From the NCBI RefSeq assembly GCF_000003815.2, contig NC_049988.1:20521180-20581179 (forward strand): a stretch of DNA of 60,000 nt. The letters are read 5' to 3'. Each line of letters starts with the position of its first letter. Within the stretch, counting starts at the first letter, position 1. This DNA is from Branchiostoma floridae. Lineage: Eukaryota; Chordata; Leptocardii; Amphioxiformes; Branchiostomatidae. Under the pieces are notes generated by a model that was not told the origin of the DNA, made no database searches, and saw only the letters and a list, made by a program, of their open reading frames with translations. The translations under genes and the position numbers were made by a program. Shown piece after piece: positions 11,081-24,034 of this stretch.

Positions 11081-12999
11081 CCCTTGGCAAACCATCAGTA
11101 CTGAAACTCTACTGTTAAGTACTGATTGACTACTAACAGTAGAATTTTAGTAGATTTTCAGTAAATCGACTTCTACTGTCCTACTGAACCACTACTGACA
11201 AGTACTACGCCTATATCTACTGTTCTTTTACTGTCAGAACAGTACTAAAATTCTACTGTTCTACTACTTGCCATCTACTGAATAGTTTGACCAATCAGAT
11301 CACTACTGACATCTACTGTTCAACTACTGGCCATCTACTGAGTTATCGACCAATCAGATCACTACTGGACATCTACTGATATCTTTTGACCAATCACAGT
11401 CTTTAAATTGTCAATCTGTGATTGGTCCATTTGTACTTCAAATGTCAGTTGCATTTTGGCTCCATTTTGGAGATGGAGCCAGCCAGGGTAAGATGTCTGC
11501 TTGTCTCTCTGTGTGTAAACTTTATCTATAAAAACTCCAAGACAGTTTTGAAGTTAATGGTAATGAAGATTATGGTAAAAATGAAAAGGAGATGCTGTGA
11601 AGATTATAGCAAAACATAAAGGTAGGAAAATTTAGCAAAAAAGTAAGTTACTTCAAAGTTTAATATCCCCCCCCCCCCTCCCCAGCCAGTGTCAATTGAA
11701 ATCAGACATTAATTAATGATTGTTTGGACAAATTGATACATGACATGTAACATATACTGTAACAATGAGACTACTTCTGCCCACCCACCCCCCTCCCCTC
11801 AGAGTGACCTTGAAGTTCATACACAGTAACAATGAGTCCACTTCTGCCCCCCTCCCCCAGAATGACCTTGAAGTCCATATACTGTAACAATGAGTCCACT
11901 TCTGCAGGTTGTTGCAGAGAGTGTCTCCAGGTTGGTGAGAATTGTTGGATGTGACAGGCAGCTTCTTCACCTGGTTGGTACCCAGGTTCTGTTTCACCAG
12001 TTCAAAGTTTATACCCCCTCCCCAGCCAGTGTTAATTGAATCAGACATTGATTGTTTCAAAAAATTTATAATTACATGTATCATTGTCCAATTACTGGCT
12101 GCAACAATGTATGAGTCCACTTCTGCCCCCCTCCCCCCAGAATGACCTTCGTTGTTAATATACTGTAACTGCAGTTATTTAGACAAATTTATACATTGAA
12201 CAAGGCACAGCAATACTGAGTGAAACGGTAAGTTAAATGTGAATAGTAAATGCAACAGCATGTATCAGAGAGAGTAAAATGATTGACTGAGTGTTTACCC
12301 CCCATTCTCTAAGCCAAAGTCAATTTGATATTGTATCAAGCATGGATTATTTGAACATTATACTTAGAATCTTATCAATGTGCATACATGTAACACTTGA
12401 TAAGAAATTACTTCTTAAGTTAAATGATGTAATTACTGCTAATGTCCATTTTCTGCTTTTGTGCTGAGTACTTGCACATTTTCTGTGTTCTCCATGAATG
12501 CTTGAGGGTCATATTGTTTACAATTCTTGGATTTACTGTTTGTCAGTAGATATTTCGTAGTCAGTGTCAGTAGATATTTACTATGTGTCAGTGGATATTT
12601 AGTAGTCATCTACTGTGTGTCAGTAGATATTTAGTAGTCATCTACTATGTGTCAGTAGATATTTAGTAGTTATCTACTGTGTTTCAGTAGATATTTAGTA
12701 GTCATCTACTGTGTGTCAGTAGATATTTAGTAGTCATCTACTGTGTGTCAGTAGATGTTTAGTAGTCATCTACTGTTTTCCCAATAAGTATCTACTGATC
12801 ATTTACTGATTTTCCACTGAGTATTTACTGTTTTTCTACTACGTCAGTACTGGAAATTTGCATAAAGTGTGAATAATTAGTAGATATTGACAGTACTAGA
12901 TAGTTACTATTCAGTAGATAGACAGTAGATTTTTCAGTACTAAACAGTAGTCGGCCAGTACTTAACAGTAGATTTTCAGTACTGGTGGTTTCCCAAGGG
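11081..12999. mobile_element. 1.9-kb TIR element packed with CTACTG repeats
   Basis: The left end begins CCCTTGGCAAACCATCAGTA and the right end read in reverse begins CCCTTGGGAAACCACCAGTA. The two agree at about 40 of 44 positions, through a shared CTACTGTTAAGTACTG. Dozens of CTACTG/CAGTAG words follow both ends, at about 11090-11390 and 12540-12985. The middle (about 11640-12170) carries repeats of a C-rich CCCCCTCCCC, ACTTCTGCCC and ATACTGTAACAATGAGTCCACTTCT motif. No long coding frame; probably nonautonomous. No clear target duplication was found. Confidence 0.75.
12543..12780. repeat. Tandem repeat, about 33-bp unit, in the CTACTG element
   Basis: About seven units of GTCAGTAGATATTTAGTAGT followed by CATCTACTGT. 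Each full unit is itself partly palindromic (AGTAGAT ... ATCTACT). It lies inside the 11081-12999 element and looks like an expansion of that element's subterminal repeats. Confidence 0.8.
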
Positions 13000-13156
13000 A
13001 GTACTTGGTTCCAGTCCAGTTCAAAAAGGCTTTAAAGATTCCTGCTCTTAAAATCCCCAGGGCAAAATTTATGTCCAATCTGGTCTTCTGGATATAGCCT
13101 GGTGCCATTTTTAGTTGGTTTTCTGCAGCTCACTAAATTTTGCTTGGTAGAAGGAA

Positions 13157-13517
13157 CAGGGCTCGAAATACTGGGTGTATGTGCACCCAGGTGCACCCAA
13201 AATTGGAACTGTGCACCCAATTTTTTTCAGTGGGTGCACAGGGTGCACCCAAATATTTTCTTAGGTTTATGTATGAAAAGATATCAAGTATGCTAGTATA
13301 CATCAGATTCTTAACATCTAAGTGTTAGAAAGATAATAAAAATGTCTGTCATGTTACTTGTATAAGAATTTGATAGCTTGTAACTAAGTTTTGTTGTTAG
13401 GTTTTCTTGACATTCTACTTAAATTCAAGTGGTGCACCCAAAAGTTTTTTGATGCACCCAATTTGTTAAGCTGGGTGCACCAGTGCACCTCATCCCAAAA
13501 ATGAATTTCGAGCCCTG
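13157..13517. mobile_element. Fold-back element, CAGGGCTCGAAAT ends, GTGCACCC repeats
   Basis: It starts CAGGGCTCGAAAT and ends with the exact inverse, ATTTCGAGCCCTG. The interior near both ends is filled with GTGCACCC/GGGTGCAC words in alternating orientation. AGGAA occurs on both sides and could be a 5-bp target duplication, but is too short to be sure. The same termini bound the element at 35206-35713. Confidence 0.75.
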
Positions 13518-13519
13518 AG

Positions 13520-16500
13520 GAAGTATGAGTGTATTCCAGGTATTCATTTTGTATGAGAAAAGAATACAAAAGAAAAAAACAACAACTTCAAAAGGCATAC
13601 AAATTGTAATGAAACATTTCTTGGATGTAGAGTTAAAAGTCAAAGATTCTAGCAGACAATGAAAGTTATCAATTCGGCACAAAAAAGAGAGGAAAGTGAA
13701 TCAGTGAAATACTTGATTGATTTCATAGTACCTGGTGATATTATAGGCCTTTCCTAAACCAGGTTTGTTATTCTTGTTTTCATAGACCTTTGCTTGTTTA
13801 GGGAAATGATATTGCAGGAATATAGCAAACAATCACTGAATACACATCAATTTGTACAATTTTGTAAGCAGCAAAACATTGTAGGATTTACTGTGATTGT
13901 GTATTACAACAGCTAGTTTAGAGAGTATTGTGTGTGCCAATAAACAAACTGCGTTTAGCACCCCCGCCCCCATCCTGAATTCATTACTGATAATTGTGAT
14001 AATTGCTGGTCTGTATCCTGTTTATTTCAATACCCATTAGCCCCATGCTGAGTAACATATCCAAATGTAAACCATGTTAATTAAGAGCAAACACAGAAAT
14101 CAACAGTTCCTATTGCAGCATGTCCTATACATTGGCAATTTTGTATCAGTGCTCTTAAGTCAAGAGTAAGCAAGGATGTCATTTCCTTGGATTAAGTATG
14201 ATTAGTTTTCAGGTGTGTATTGTCCATGCATGAAAAAGAACTGAGTATAGTACCCAGTGCTTGAAATACTTTTTTTTTTCATCCATTTCGCACAGGTGGC
14301 AAGTTATAGCTTCCTTCAAATCGGCTACTTGTCCATTATTTTTTCTTCCAGTGATATGTAACTACTTATTCAGTTATTGACATGATTTAGCTTATCAAGA
14401 AATGAATACGAAAACTGAGGTTTGGCTCCGGCTGTTTTTTCTAAACGTTTTTAGGCGTTTTTATCTGGCTGTATGTTTTTTATGTAGTTTTCTTCACGTT
14501 TCGCCACAAGACAAAGAAAACGGTACAAAATTGCCCGATAAAAATCCAAACCTCTGCTTGGACAGTGTCCTACCCTTCCCCAGCCCAGGTCACGGCTTGA
14601 TGAGTGCTAATTGGTGCGTCTGTGGGAGGACAATGGGGGATGGAGTGGATAATGGCCTGTAATGGCAGGGTCATTATTCCACCTCACTGATCATGGACAA
14701 CAGGAAACAGTCCCTCGGGCAAACAAGTTATAACTCAGACAGGGCAACAGATGAACACCTGTTTCAATCACATTGCAACAAGTTTCATCAGAGTCCTGTG
14801 CCTGTACAGTATATAAAAACATTATTGTAAAAATTGACATAATAATTGTCTTGTTTTAAATCAAAATGATGCTTAAACTTTTAACAGTTGCAAATTGTTG
14901 TTGACTTGTTACAATGAGTTATATACATGATGATGTACAATGTAGCCAATTGGGAAAGACAAAATTAATGTCCTGCCTTCCTTCATTCCTTTATAGTTGG
15001 TTTCTTCATTCATTGATTTATTTCTGGCCTTTATCTTCTCAACTGGTGTACAGACAGGAAGTATTGCCTCAGGCACAAGAGGCGCTTCAGACAGGTGTGC
15101 TTCAGGCAGGTGTGTTTCAGACAGGTGTGTTGTATGGATGGCAATCCGCTGGCAGCCTGTCTCTATCCTATAACAATGGTGTAGATCTGTAGCTGTGTTC
15201 ACAATCTTTATCATTGTTACAATCATACTATTGTCAGACTAGTATGCTGTGCATTTCTGAATTTTGGTGATCACGTAATGATGAATTTGGTGATGTATAT
15301 TACATGTATATTAGTCCTTTTATTGCTAGTACACATCAGAAACTGCAGTTCACTTCACTCCTGCATGGGGCCGGCAGCTAAATACCACAGCATTATGCAG
15401 GGGTATCTCGATCTTCATTGTATGGGAGTCCATAATGTTATTAGTTAAGTCTGTCATTGTTATCTGCAAGTTCACGTCATGAAGTTATGATTTTTTTGGG
15501 AAGGCCGAGGTGAAATTTCCCCAAATCTATCAGATCCAGGATCATGATCAGTCTCTGTTTATTTAACCTAAATTTCTTGAAATATTAGGGTAACAAAATG
15601 ATTAGGTTTTTGTGGATTTGTATTTAGTGTCCTAGAAACATGATTGTACAGCAACCCTGTGTAGTATCATAGTATGTTACCATGGCAACCTTCCCATGGC
15701 AACCTCCAGTCCTGCAGCAGATTGGTGTTCTCTGTCATCACCTGTACCAGAACCTGATTAGATATGCGCCCCCCTCCCACATGTTCAAGGTCACTGTAAC
15801 CCATAACTTATACCAGGAATTTCCTCAGGAAGGTCGGGGAGTTTGCACGTCCATTGACCGACAAGGTGTTTGTTTTTGACTGCAAATTTGTGTGTTTTCA
15901 AATCTTTTCAACGAAAAAATGTCAATGTTAACGTTAGAAGGTTTGGCATAGATGGTTATTGTCAGAACGTGCTCTTCTTTTGTTGTACCAGTTATTTGTC
16001 CTTGATTGAACATGTCCCAAGGGCGACAGACATGGCCGCCTGCAGGTGAAAGGTTAAATAGACTGTGGTGTCACGGAATTACTGACATAACTGCTGACCA
16101 AGAGCTGTGTAGGCGGCCGCTTTGCTGTCAAAGATAACAAATGTTACAGTTAGCAAAAAAATGCAAGGAAAGGACGCTTTAAATCGCTCAGGAAGCTTTG
16201 TGGATGAAGGATAAATTATTCCAACTGGGAAATTAGTTGAAATATTAAAGACGGCTTTATTAAATCGAGTTTGACTTCTTGGAAATTGTGAATTTGAAGG
16301 CCTTGAGCCCCCAGCTCAGGTTTTAGGTCCAATCACCAGGCAAATGGTTTTTGAAAGGGGATATGGTTGTGTCAGTCTCTCATGTAGCCCGCACAGGCAG
16401 ACAGCTTTCAGCATCATGCCCTGCATGGCTCCATGCACACATACATCACCCCATTTCCATGGCCAAACTACAGGAAACTTACTTTCAGCTTAAGAAAGAC

Positions 16501-17780
16501 GGAGAGTGTCATTTCTTGACAAATTTTCAAACATTATCTTTGCTGCCTAACCCTGTATGTAGCGCACGGCTGTTTTTGGTATCTATTCCTTCGTCCCAGA
16601 AGTTTGTCCTAAAAATATGAACTTCATGGCACAAGAGTGATGAAACATATTTTCATAAGCTTGAAATGACTGATGCAAATTAACAACATGTACTCTCTAA
16701 CATTGAGTGGGAGGGACGCAATGTGAAATCTATGCCTAAAGCCAACTCAGTTGGAAAGTGGTTGAACAAGATATCAGTGTAACTATTACGGTATGTTATG
16801 ACAGTCAGTGAAACTGAAATAAAGACATTGTGGTATTTTTAGAACGTACTCATAGTAGGCAGGATTGCCTTTCTATGACATATACGCTACCGTACATCTA
16901 GTAAAAAGTTGTGTATGATTATGAATTCTAACATGCTACCATTAGAATGTGGAAAATGACTCGCCAGTTTTGTAGTGACCAAAGTGTTTAATTAAAACAT
17001 CATGTCCTGAAGGAAAACTAGATGTGGATCGTGGCGGGAGCTCATAGTTTGGAGTCAGCTTGGAATCCCAGAAATCACAGGCATTTGGTTACTGTACAAT
17101 CGTCTATTGATTTGTAATGCCATATGAGAAGTTTATTACTCGTTTGCTATATAGAGTATAGACCAGAATGTACTGTATAGGAATGTGATTGGGGATAAAA
17201 TTTAAGTACAGTCTATTTGCTTTTGTCTGCAACCCTATGAAATAATCATACTAATAGATTTTATGATCTACGGTTGACATTTTTCAGTTTTCAGTTACTG
17301 AGTTAGGACTTTATCCTGCATAAAAGATCAGATTTAAAGCAGTTGTAATGATAATCATAGTCAATATACATGTACAGTTACCAGTTTTTCTTTGCAATGT
17401 AGTACTCTAACTGTCTAAGGATAGATTTCATAATACTGTATAACGTTATAGTACAAGTTTTGTCGTGGTCAGTTTGGAATTTATCTTGCATAGAATACAA
17501 GTGGACATGGACAACTGTAATTTTGGTACAGTATTTTGGTACAGTACTTTTTTTACAGTTTGATGCTGTACCTATAAATTTTATGTTCTACAGTAGAAAT
17601 TTTGCAGTGGTCAGTTGGGCTGGTGACAGGTTCATCACCTGACCCCTGACCCCTAGAGGATGACCCATGACCCCCTGGGGACACTGACCTCCTCCCTGGG
17701 AAGCCTCCAATTTGTGGTCTGTTTCCCTGCCCTGGAGGGGAGGGGGTCGTTCAGCTCGCACTGGGGAGGGCTGTAAACAT
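13520..17780. other. Non-coding stretch; no recognised gene
   Basis: No exon recognised. An 86-codon frame at 14402-14662 starts with ATG and has a hydrophobic segment (about residues 8-32). Its composition and lack of a clear donor or homologue do not support a call. CAGACAGGTGTG repeats occur at about 15080-15130. TACAGTA/TACTGTA words are frequent from 17160 to 17600. Confidence 0.35.
17640..17652. promoter_or_regulatory. DR1-like nuclear-receptor site
   Basis: TGACCC-C-TGACCC reads on the minus strand as GGGTCA-G-GGGTCA, two half-sites with one spacer. This is the arrangement bound by HNF4, COUP-TF and RXR-type receptors. Such words can arise by chance in 60 kb, so the call is only a sequence match. 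Confidence 0.3.
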
Positions 17781-17784
17781 ACAG

Positions 17785-18115
17785 TAAAGGCAGGGGTAAG
17801 TCACTGATGCTTGTGTGTGAGTCAGTAAAGCCTGGCCAACACTTGTGACTGACTGTCAGTAGTGTGACCAGAGAGGTTTGGAGCTGAGCAGGGGTAAGCC
17901 ACAACACAAATGCTTGTGTGTGAGTACATGGGAAGCCTTGGAAATACTTGTGACTGTTAGTACTGTGACCAGGGAGGTTCAGAGCAGAGAAGGGAGGCCT
18001 GTAAAAAGGCAGGGGTAAGTCACTGATGCTCCTTGTGTGAGTCAGAAGCCTGGCCAACACTTGTGACTGACTGTCAGTAGTGTGACCAGGGAGGTTCAGA
18101 GCCAGCAGGGGAGGA
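17785..18115. repeat. Tandem repeat, 100-120-bp unit, three copies
   Basis: Units begin GCAGGGGTAAG (about 17790, 17889, 18009) and continue through a TGCTTGTGTGTGAGT-like segment, a GGCCAACACTTGTGACTG-like segment and GTGTGACCAG. The array leaves a 225-codon minus-strand frame open at 17653-18330, which is a repeat artefact rather than a gene. Confidence 0.75.
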
Positions 18116-18119
18116 GCTG

Positions 18120-19060
18120 CATGCCTGGCATTGGTGACTGCTCCAAGGTAAATCCCACGTGGGCCGGGAGAAACAGCAAAGGTGGAGATTAGCGGATGTC
18201 TGTGGGGATACCCTGGGTGATACCTGTGCATACCAGGTAAGGAGAAGGAGAGGTTTAGATAGAGAAATGTCTTAGGTAGGCTTGGAGACCCTGCAGTTTG
18301 TGGTACGAGGCCATAGCCTTTGTTTTGCATGCCCCAAATGTCTAGCTGCTCCTAGGTACAGTAACTCCACATGGACTTGAAGAAATACCATAACCAAAGG
18401 TCATGATTAGCAGATAGCTGTGGTGATACCTTTTGGGAAAGGTACATGTAAATTGTAATGTAGAGAAAGGGGGAATGAGCTAGATTATAGTAGATAGGCT
18501 TGGGGCCTGAATTTTGCTGCAGGGTGGACCATTAAATTAATTGTTTTTCAAGCTCTGAATAGCTAGCTGACTGCATCACATGGACTAGGAGAAACACCAA
18601 AGCTAAAGGCCACTTTTAGGAGATAGCTGAAGTGAGAGCAGTGATACCTGTGTAGACAAGGTAGGAGGGTGTGTGGATGAATGTGGTGGGTTTGGTGATA
18701 CTTACATTGTATGTGTGTGTTTCAAGTGATATGGAGTGTGATAGGGTGGGATTTTGAGGTGCTGCATGCTCAGAATAGTTCACTGCTCCCAGGTAACCCC
18801 CATGGACGCTACCATACCGTACTAGGCATAACACCAAAGGTCAAGATTGGAGATGGTGATACCTGTACAGAACAGGTGTGTAGAGGAATGTCATATTAGG
18901 TTTGGTATTGCTTGTGTGTGTATGTGTGTGTGTGTGTGGTGGTGGTGGTGGTGGAGGGGGGGGGGGGGGTGTGCATGCTCTTAATTAGTAAGTGCTTTTA
19001 ATTAGTAAGTTCACTGCTCCAAGATAGTACCAGGCACAATACCATAGGTCAAGAAGCTGT
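18120..19060. repeat. Degenerate tandem repeat, about 220-bp unit, five copies
   Basis: Diverged units near 18130, 18345, 18570, 18775 and 19010 share a CTGCTCC..GGTA start, an AACACCAAAGGTCA-like segment and GTGATACCTGT. A (GT)n/(GGT)n/G-run low-complexity tract at about 18910-18970 sits between the last two units. Confidence 0.65.
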
Positions 19061-19064
19061 ATTT

Positions 19065-22000
19065 TGGTGTAGGCAAAATATAAGGGGAAGTCTTAATAAA
19101 ATACAATCACGATAAGCAGTACTGCAGTACTCTGAAATAATGTTAAGACACAGGATGACTAGTTAGCTGGTTACTTGAATGTCTTCTTGGATACCTAATT
19201 TCTCAGGCAAATTGTTCTCATATTTTCTAACTCTTGACATTTTTTCTCTCTCCCATATTTCTAATTCTACCAATTTATTCTCCCATATATTCTCTAATTC
19301 TGCAGATTTTTTTCTATTCATCAATGGTGTAGACCAGGCTAGGGGAGCTCTACAGGAATCTAGCCCAGGCTTGGGACACTTGTGTTGAGTGTTCTGTGTT
19401 GATAGCTCTCCATCTCCCCTGGGATCACTGTAGTTAATCCTATTTGGTCATGCCACAGTACCCAACCCACTAGGCAGGAGATAGTGTAGCATCTCTGTGG
19501 ACATTGTGTGTCTTGTACCCTTAGCAAATATGGGTGTTTAGCAAGACTGCTGGTTTAAATCTTGTTGCAGGAGCAGTTCTAAAGAGACACTGTGGTTTGC
19601 CAGGTATGTGGTGTTTGTTGTTGTTTGGCGAGAGCAGCCAAATGTGTGTACATCACCCTGTTGGTAAGTGATAGCTGGCAAACAGATGGAGGCTAAATAG
19701 GGAAGGGGGCAGAGTCTGTCTGCCAACAGTTAGAGCAGGCTGTAACATCAACAGTTACATGCTAGAGCTGGGTTTGGTTTATCCCAAGTTTACGTCTGTG
19801 TGTCGGATTGTGTAGGATACAAGGTCTTTGTTTGGATGTAAATCGGAGGCAGGGGTTCTGTAGCTGTTTGTTTTTTCTGATGCCTTTCAACGGAGCAGTT
19901 TGATTTGGTGAGGGAGAATGGCTGATGAGGTTTCTTGTTTGTTTTTTCGCTGGCTGTTTTCTTTGTTTCCAATCTTATGACAACAGCGAGCCCCTTGAAC
20001 CCTTACAGTCGAGCATGCCGGTGTTTGCTTTTAGTAGTAGGCTTATGCAGAATTAAAGTTCGTCTAAAAACTTGATGAGAGATGCCTCAAGGTCTAGTGT
20101 GTAATCCCTTGTTTTCTTATATAAAATTGAATTTTGAAAACAGTTCATAGCTTGATCAACGTTACTTAGTTACTAAGCTGCTTTTTTTACTACCTGATGG
20201 GACAGTAACTGAGTAAGTATAAATTACAATAGGCAAATCCTTTTTTTGTAGATGGAATCACCTTAGTTTCTTCTGTTACATGTATTATCACAATGATGAA
20301 CTAAAAAGGAGATGGGAAAGGGTGAAAGTGATGAGAAAAACATTAACCAGAGGATGGCTAAATCTGTGACAAGAAGTGGAGAAAAAAATAGCATTAAAGT
20401 TCTAAAAACCTCTGTCTTGCAGAAAAAAAGCACACTAGCATTTTCATACAACCCTACGATTCTTGCTCCGTCCTGTATGTGGCTAAATTAGGTTGTTTGC
20501 GCCAGAAAAAGTAACGATGTGTTATTAACAAGTACTTGTTTCCTCACACCTGCCTGTGACAGCAGTGACCATTACATTAACACCTGTGTGTCTGCCACGC
20601 CCACTAATAGCCTTGCAAGAGGTTACATCAAAATACTGTAATTCTTGTTTTAATTCTAGCTACTTTAACTTTAACGATTAAAATGCTAGAATTTCTTGAT
20701 GACAGTTTATCACTAAGAGATTATTTGATCACTAAGAGGCAAGGTAGAAAATAAGGTTCTAAACGCTAAAGTTAGATGTAGTGATCTACTCCCTTTTCTC
20801 CTAACTGAGTTAAAATTACTAACTGCAATATTGAATGATTTAACAGTAGTTTTCTGGGTATTCTGATATTTCTTGGGAAAAGTGCAGCAAGTAGACAAGA
20901 TGGGAAAAAAGAGGGCAGGGAAGAAAACTTGATTCAGACTATATTCACTGCCTGAAACTTTGTATACAGACTAAATCCATCACTTCTTGCGAATTCTTTC
21001 CTTCAGCATTATGTTTTGTTACTCAGATAACCAGCAACTCAAAATTAGAGTGGCCTAAGATCTGAAGAAAGGGTTGCAGAGCTGAGGAAAAATGTGGCTG
21101 GTATGGAGAAAATTTTCTGTCCAATGGGCTGTGTTCTCCAGGGAGCCAGTTATCATAAATTAGATTTGTCCTTGGGATAAGTGGCAGTGTTTGCTTTGGA
21201 ACCAATTAAGGATTGATGTGACACACTTTTATCTGTCAATTTCGTAGCCAGGTATTTTTCTAGTAGGTTTTTCTTGGCGTTAGTTAGGAAAATATGAAAC
21301 TTTGAGTTTGAGCAGATGATAAACATTGCACATCTCTAAACATATTCATGAAGAAAGGGCTTCATTTTTGCTATGTATGATAATGAATAGTGGAGGTCTA
21401 TTTTTTCCCAAATGCGTAACATATGTAGTTATTATTAACTGATGGATAGTTATAGTTTCTTAACACCAAAAATGATATGGCAAAAAAAAAAAAGGAATCC
21501 AAAAGTGGATTTTACGATGTATTCCCATTCAAGAGCAGCATTATAAAAACCCAAAAGCGGGAATTCCCAGTTCCCTCCTTGGCCATGCTATGCAGTAAAA
21601 GTTTCCCCTGCAGTTTTCCTGCCCTATTTTAGCCACAAGAAATCTGCAGCAGAGATAAATGGAATTCTGTATGGGAATAATGTGGCTACACAGAATTCCA
21701 CATGGTCACAATTTGTAGACCTGACTAATATGGTACTTTAGCTGGTGTGGTGGAGGACCCACCCAGGGGGTTTGGCTATACAACAACAACTCCCTTCCTC
21801 CCACACATGGGTTTGATGTATGTTTCTCACTCAGGTCACAGCATTTCATTTCCAAAAGGAGGTGAAGATAAAAACAGAGAAGTGTGAGGAAACCTTGAAC
21901 ATGGCTCTACTTGCTTCCTGAAGCTGTGTGTACTATGGTACAGACTTCCTCTCTGACTCTGTATTGTCATGCTGATCTGGCAGTTCAGTGTTATTCTTTT

Positions 22001-22355
22001 AAATCCTAAAAACAGCAAATTAAATGTTGTGGCCCCAAATTACATCTCTTTTCCAGTTACATCTGGGATTGATGTGTTTTCGACATTTGGTACCTTTTTG
22101 AATGCCAGGAAGTTGGGGGTATGATCGTGTCTGAAAACAAAAGTAACATATTTAGTTCTAGTTCTAGTGTAGCGTGCTGTACTAAAGCATAAGCAATTTG
22201 CATCAGAGAAGGCAGCAAATCATTTTAGCGGCTGCACACCCTACTCCTGTTAATAACTGTTCTGTAACTAAGTTCCGACCTTGAAAATACCTGAAGCTCC
22301 CCTAAAAAAAACTAAAATGAGCCCTCATCAAAAATCACTTTGCTGGACATTCATC
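19065..22355. other. No gene seen
   Basis: AT-rich DNA with only short open frames. A pyrimidine-rich tract with a consensus-like acceptor (TCTAATTCTGCAG) lies at about 19290-19305, but no coding sequence follows it. Confidence 0.4.
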
Positions 22356-22360
22356 CATAT

Positions 22361-22424
22361 AGCCTGGGTACCATCTGATTTCTACTGGGCTCCTTGCAAG
22401 GAGAAATCGGATGGTACCCAGGCT
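22361..22424. repeat. Near-perfect 64-bp palindrome
   Basis: AGCCTGGGTACCATCTGATT at the left is answered by its inverse (one mismatch) ending in ACCCAGGCT at the right. The centre is itself a perfect palindrome, CTCCTTGCAAGGAG. It is probably the smallest remnant of the fold-back family with AGCCTGG ends seen at 10724-10944. Confidence 0.75.
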
Positions 22425-22429
22425 AATTC

Positions 22430-24030
22430 ATCTATAATATCCATCAATGTAATTTCTGAGTTCCATCTCTGACAAGTTTGACACTTTTAAGTTTTATTTA
22501 CGTTGAACCAATTTGTTATCAGACAGCTAAAGAGCCTGCTGAGGTGGCCTGTTGGCACCAGGGTTTTATTGGTTACAGGTTAAAGCAGCAGGGGAATTGT
22601 GTACTGGCCTCATACAGTCAAATTAGTACAAGTGACCACCTCTATATCAGGACCACCTGGCCAATTGGACCACTTTTTGGTGGCCGCACTGAGGCTGAGC
22701 CCTTCCCACAAGAGTAAAAAAAACTCTAAAGAAATAGTAAAGAGCTTCTGGAAGCTTGCAGGATGCAAATCACAGACTCTGAGGAAAAAGATGAAGAAAG
22801 ACTGAATGCAACTATTCCAAGGACTTTCCAAAGACTATAGATGCAGAATTCAGTGACTGAAGATGGTAGAAAATTGCCCATTCCCATTGGCATTAGAATC
22901 CTGTCTATAATGACCACCTGTCTGCATACTAGTAGTCTAGATGTTATCAGCTCTTTGTGTGGTCTTTTTAGGCAGGTTAATGTGTATGATATTGACATTA
23001 GAACTTGCAAACTCTACAGAAATCTATCTTAAAGTAATTGACAGATGTCTTTCTCAGGGTTGGGAAATCATATAATTGATCTGTAGGTATTTTTCCGGGC
23101 TCTACTCTGGGCTTTTTGAAATATTACACGACAAAAATCAATGTGAATTACAGAGAAAGTCAATTCCCCTGCCTGTTGTGTCTCTATAAACTGGTTACTG
23201 GATATCGATTGTACACTGGGCTGTCTGAGTAGGAATATGACATAGGGAATAATCCTTACCTGCATTTTCATGTCATACATACATTGTTTGTATTCATTTA
23301 TTTTGGATAGGGCTGTTTTCTAAGGCATATCATTAACAAGTTAACAGAATGCAAACACTGTCTCAGTACAAATATGACATAGGAAATAACCCTTGGGTGG
23401 ATTAACCCTTACCTGCATTTTTATTTTACATAACATATATACATTGTTTTTATTTATTTACCCGACAAGTTACAGTTTACATGTAGGTTTAGTTTTTAGA
23501 CTAGAGTAGAGATATTTCATACTGTTCTATATTATTTGGTTGTTTGTCCTCTTTCATGTTACCTGCAATTAGCCCTTGGGCATAATGTTGCAATAAAATA
23601 ATTATATGATGATTTTGTTATATAAACAGATTGATTTAGCAAAATCTAACGTATTAGTCAATTAATGTTGAAATGATTTCAAAGTCACCCCTTGCAACTC
23701 TTGTTTCCTATTTTACCATCCCTATGATATTCTTGAAATATCTTATTATGTTAATGTAAAGGATTTTAGAGGCATAACAGTTGTATGAAATGCAATTCAT
23801 GTGTGGGTTTATTGTTAAACTGTCATTTTGCCCTCCTAATGCATTTTTCTGCTTCTTAGTATGCCCTCAAATGTGATTATTTCTTCCCTTATTAAATCAT
23901 GTTTCAAAATCACGTTAGGTGGCGGTTTGCACATGTGATAAAGACCTGGTATATCGATGTAGACTGTAGAGTAATTTATCTGCACCTCCAATATCAAATG
24001 ACTTTTCTGCATAAACAAATAACCCAGGTG
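22430..24030. other. No gene seen; one tandem duplication
   Basis: At about 23225-23460 a segment (AATATGACATAGG, CTTACCTGCATTTT, then TACATTGTTT) is duplicated about 140-165 bp apart. The rest is unremarkable AT-rich sequence. Confidence 0.4.
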
Positions 24031-24034
24031 TTTA

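Noticed and set aside
14402-14662. 86-codon ATG frame with a signal-peptide-like start
   Set aside because: The hydrophobic stretch comes from a T-rich tract; there is no clear donor, homologue or cysteine pattern to support a secreted peptide.
17653-18330. 225-codon minus-strand open frame
   Set aside because: It coincides with the 100-120-bp tandem repeats; the apparent peptide repeats (for example LNLPGHTT) follow from the DNA repeats, and there is no known domain.
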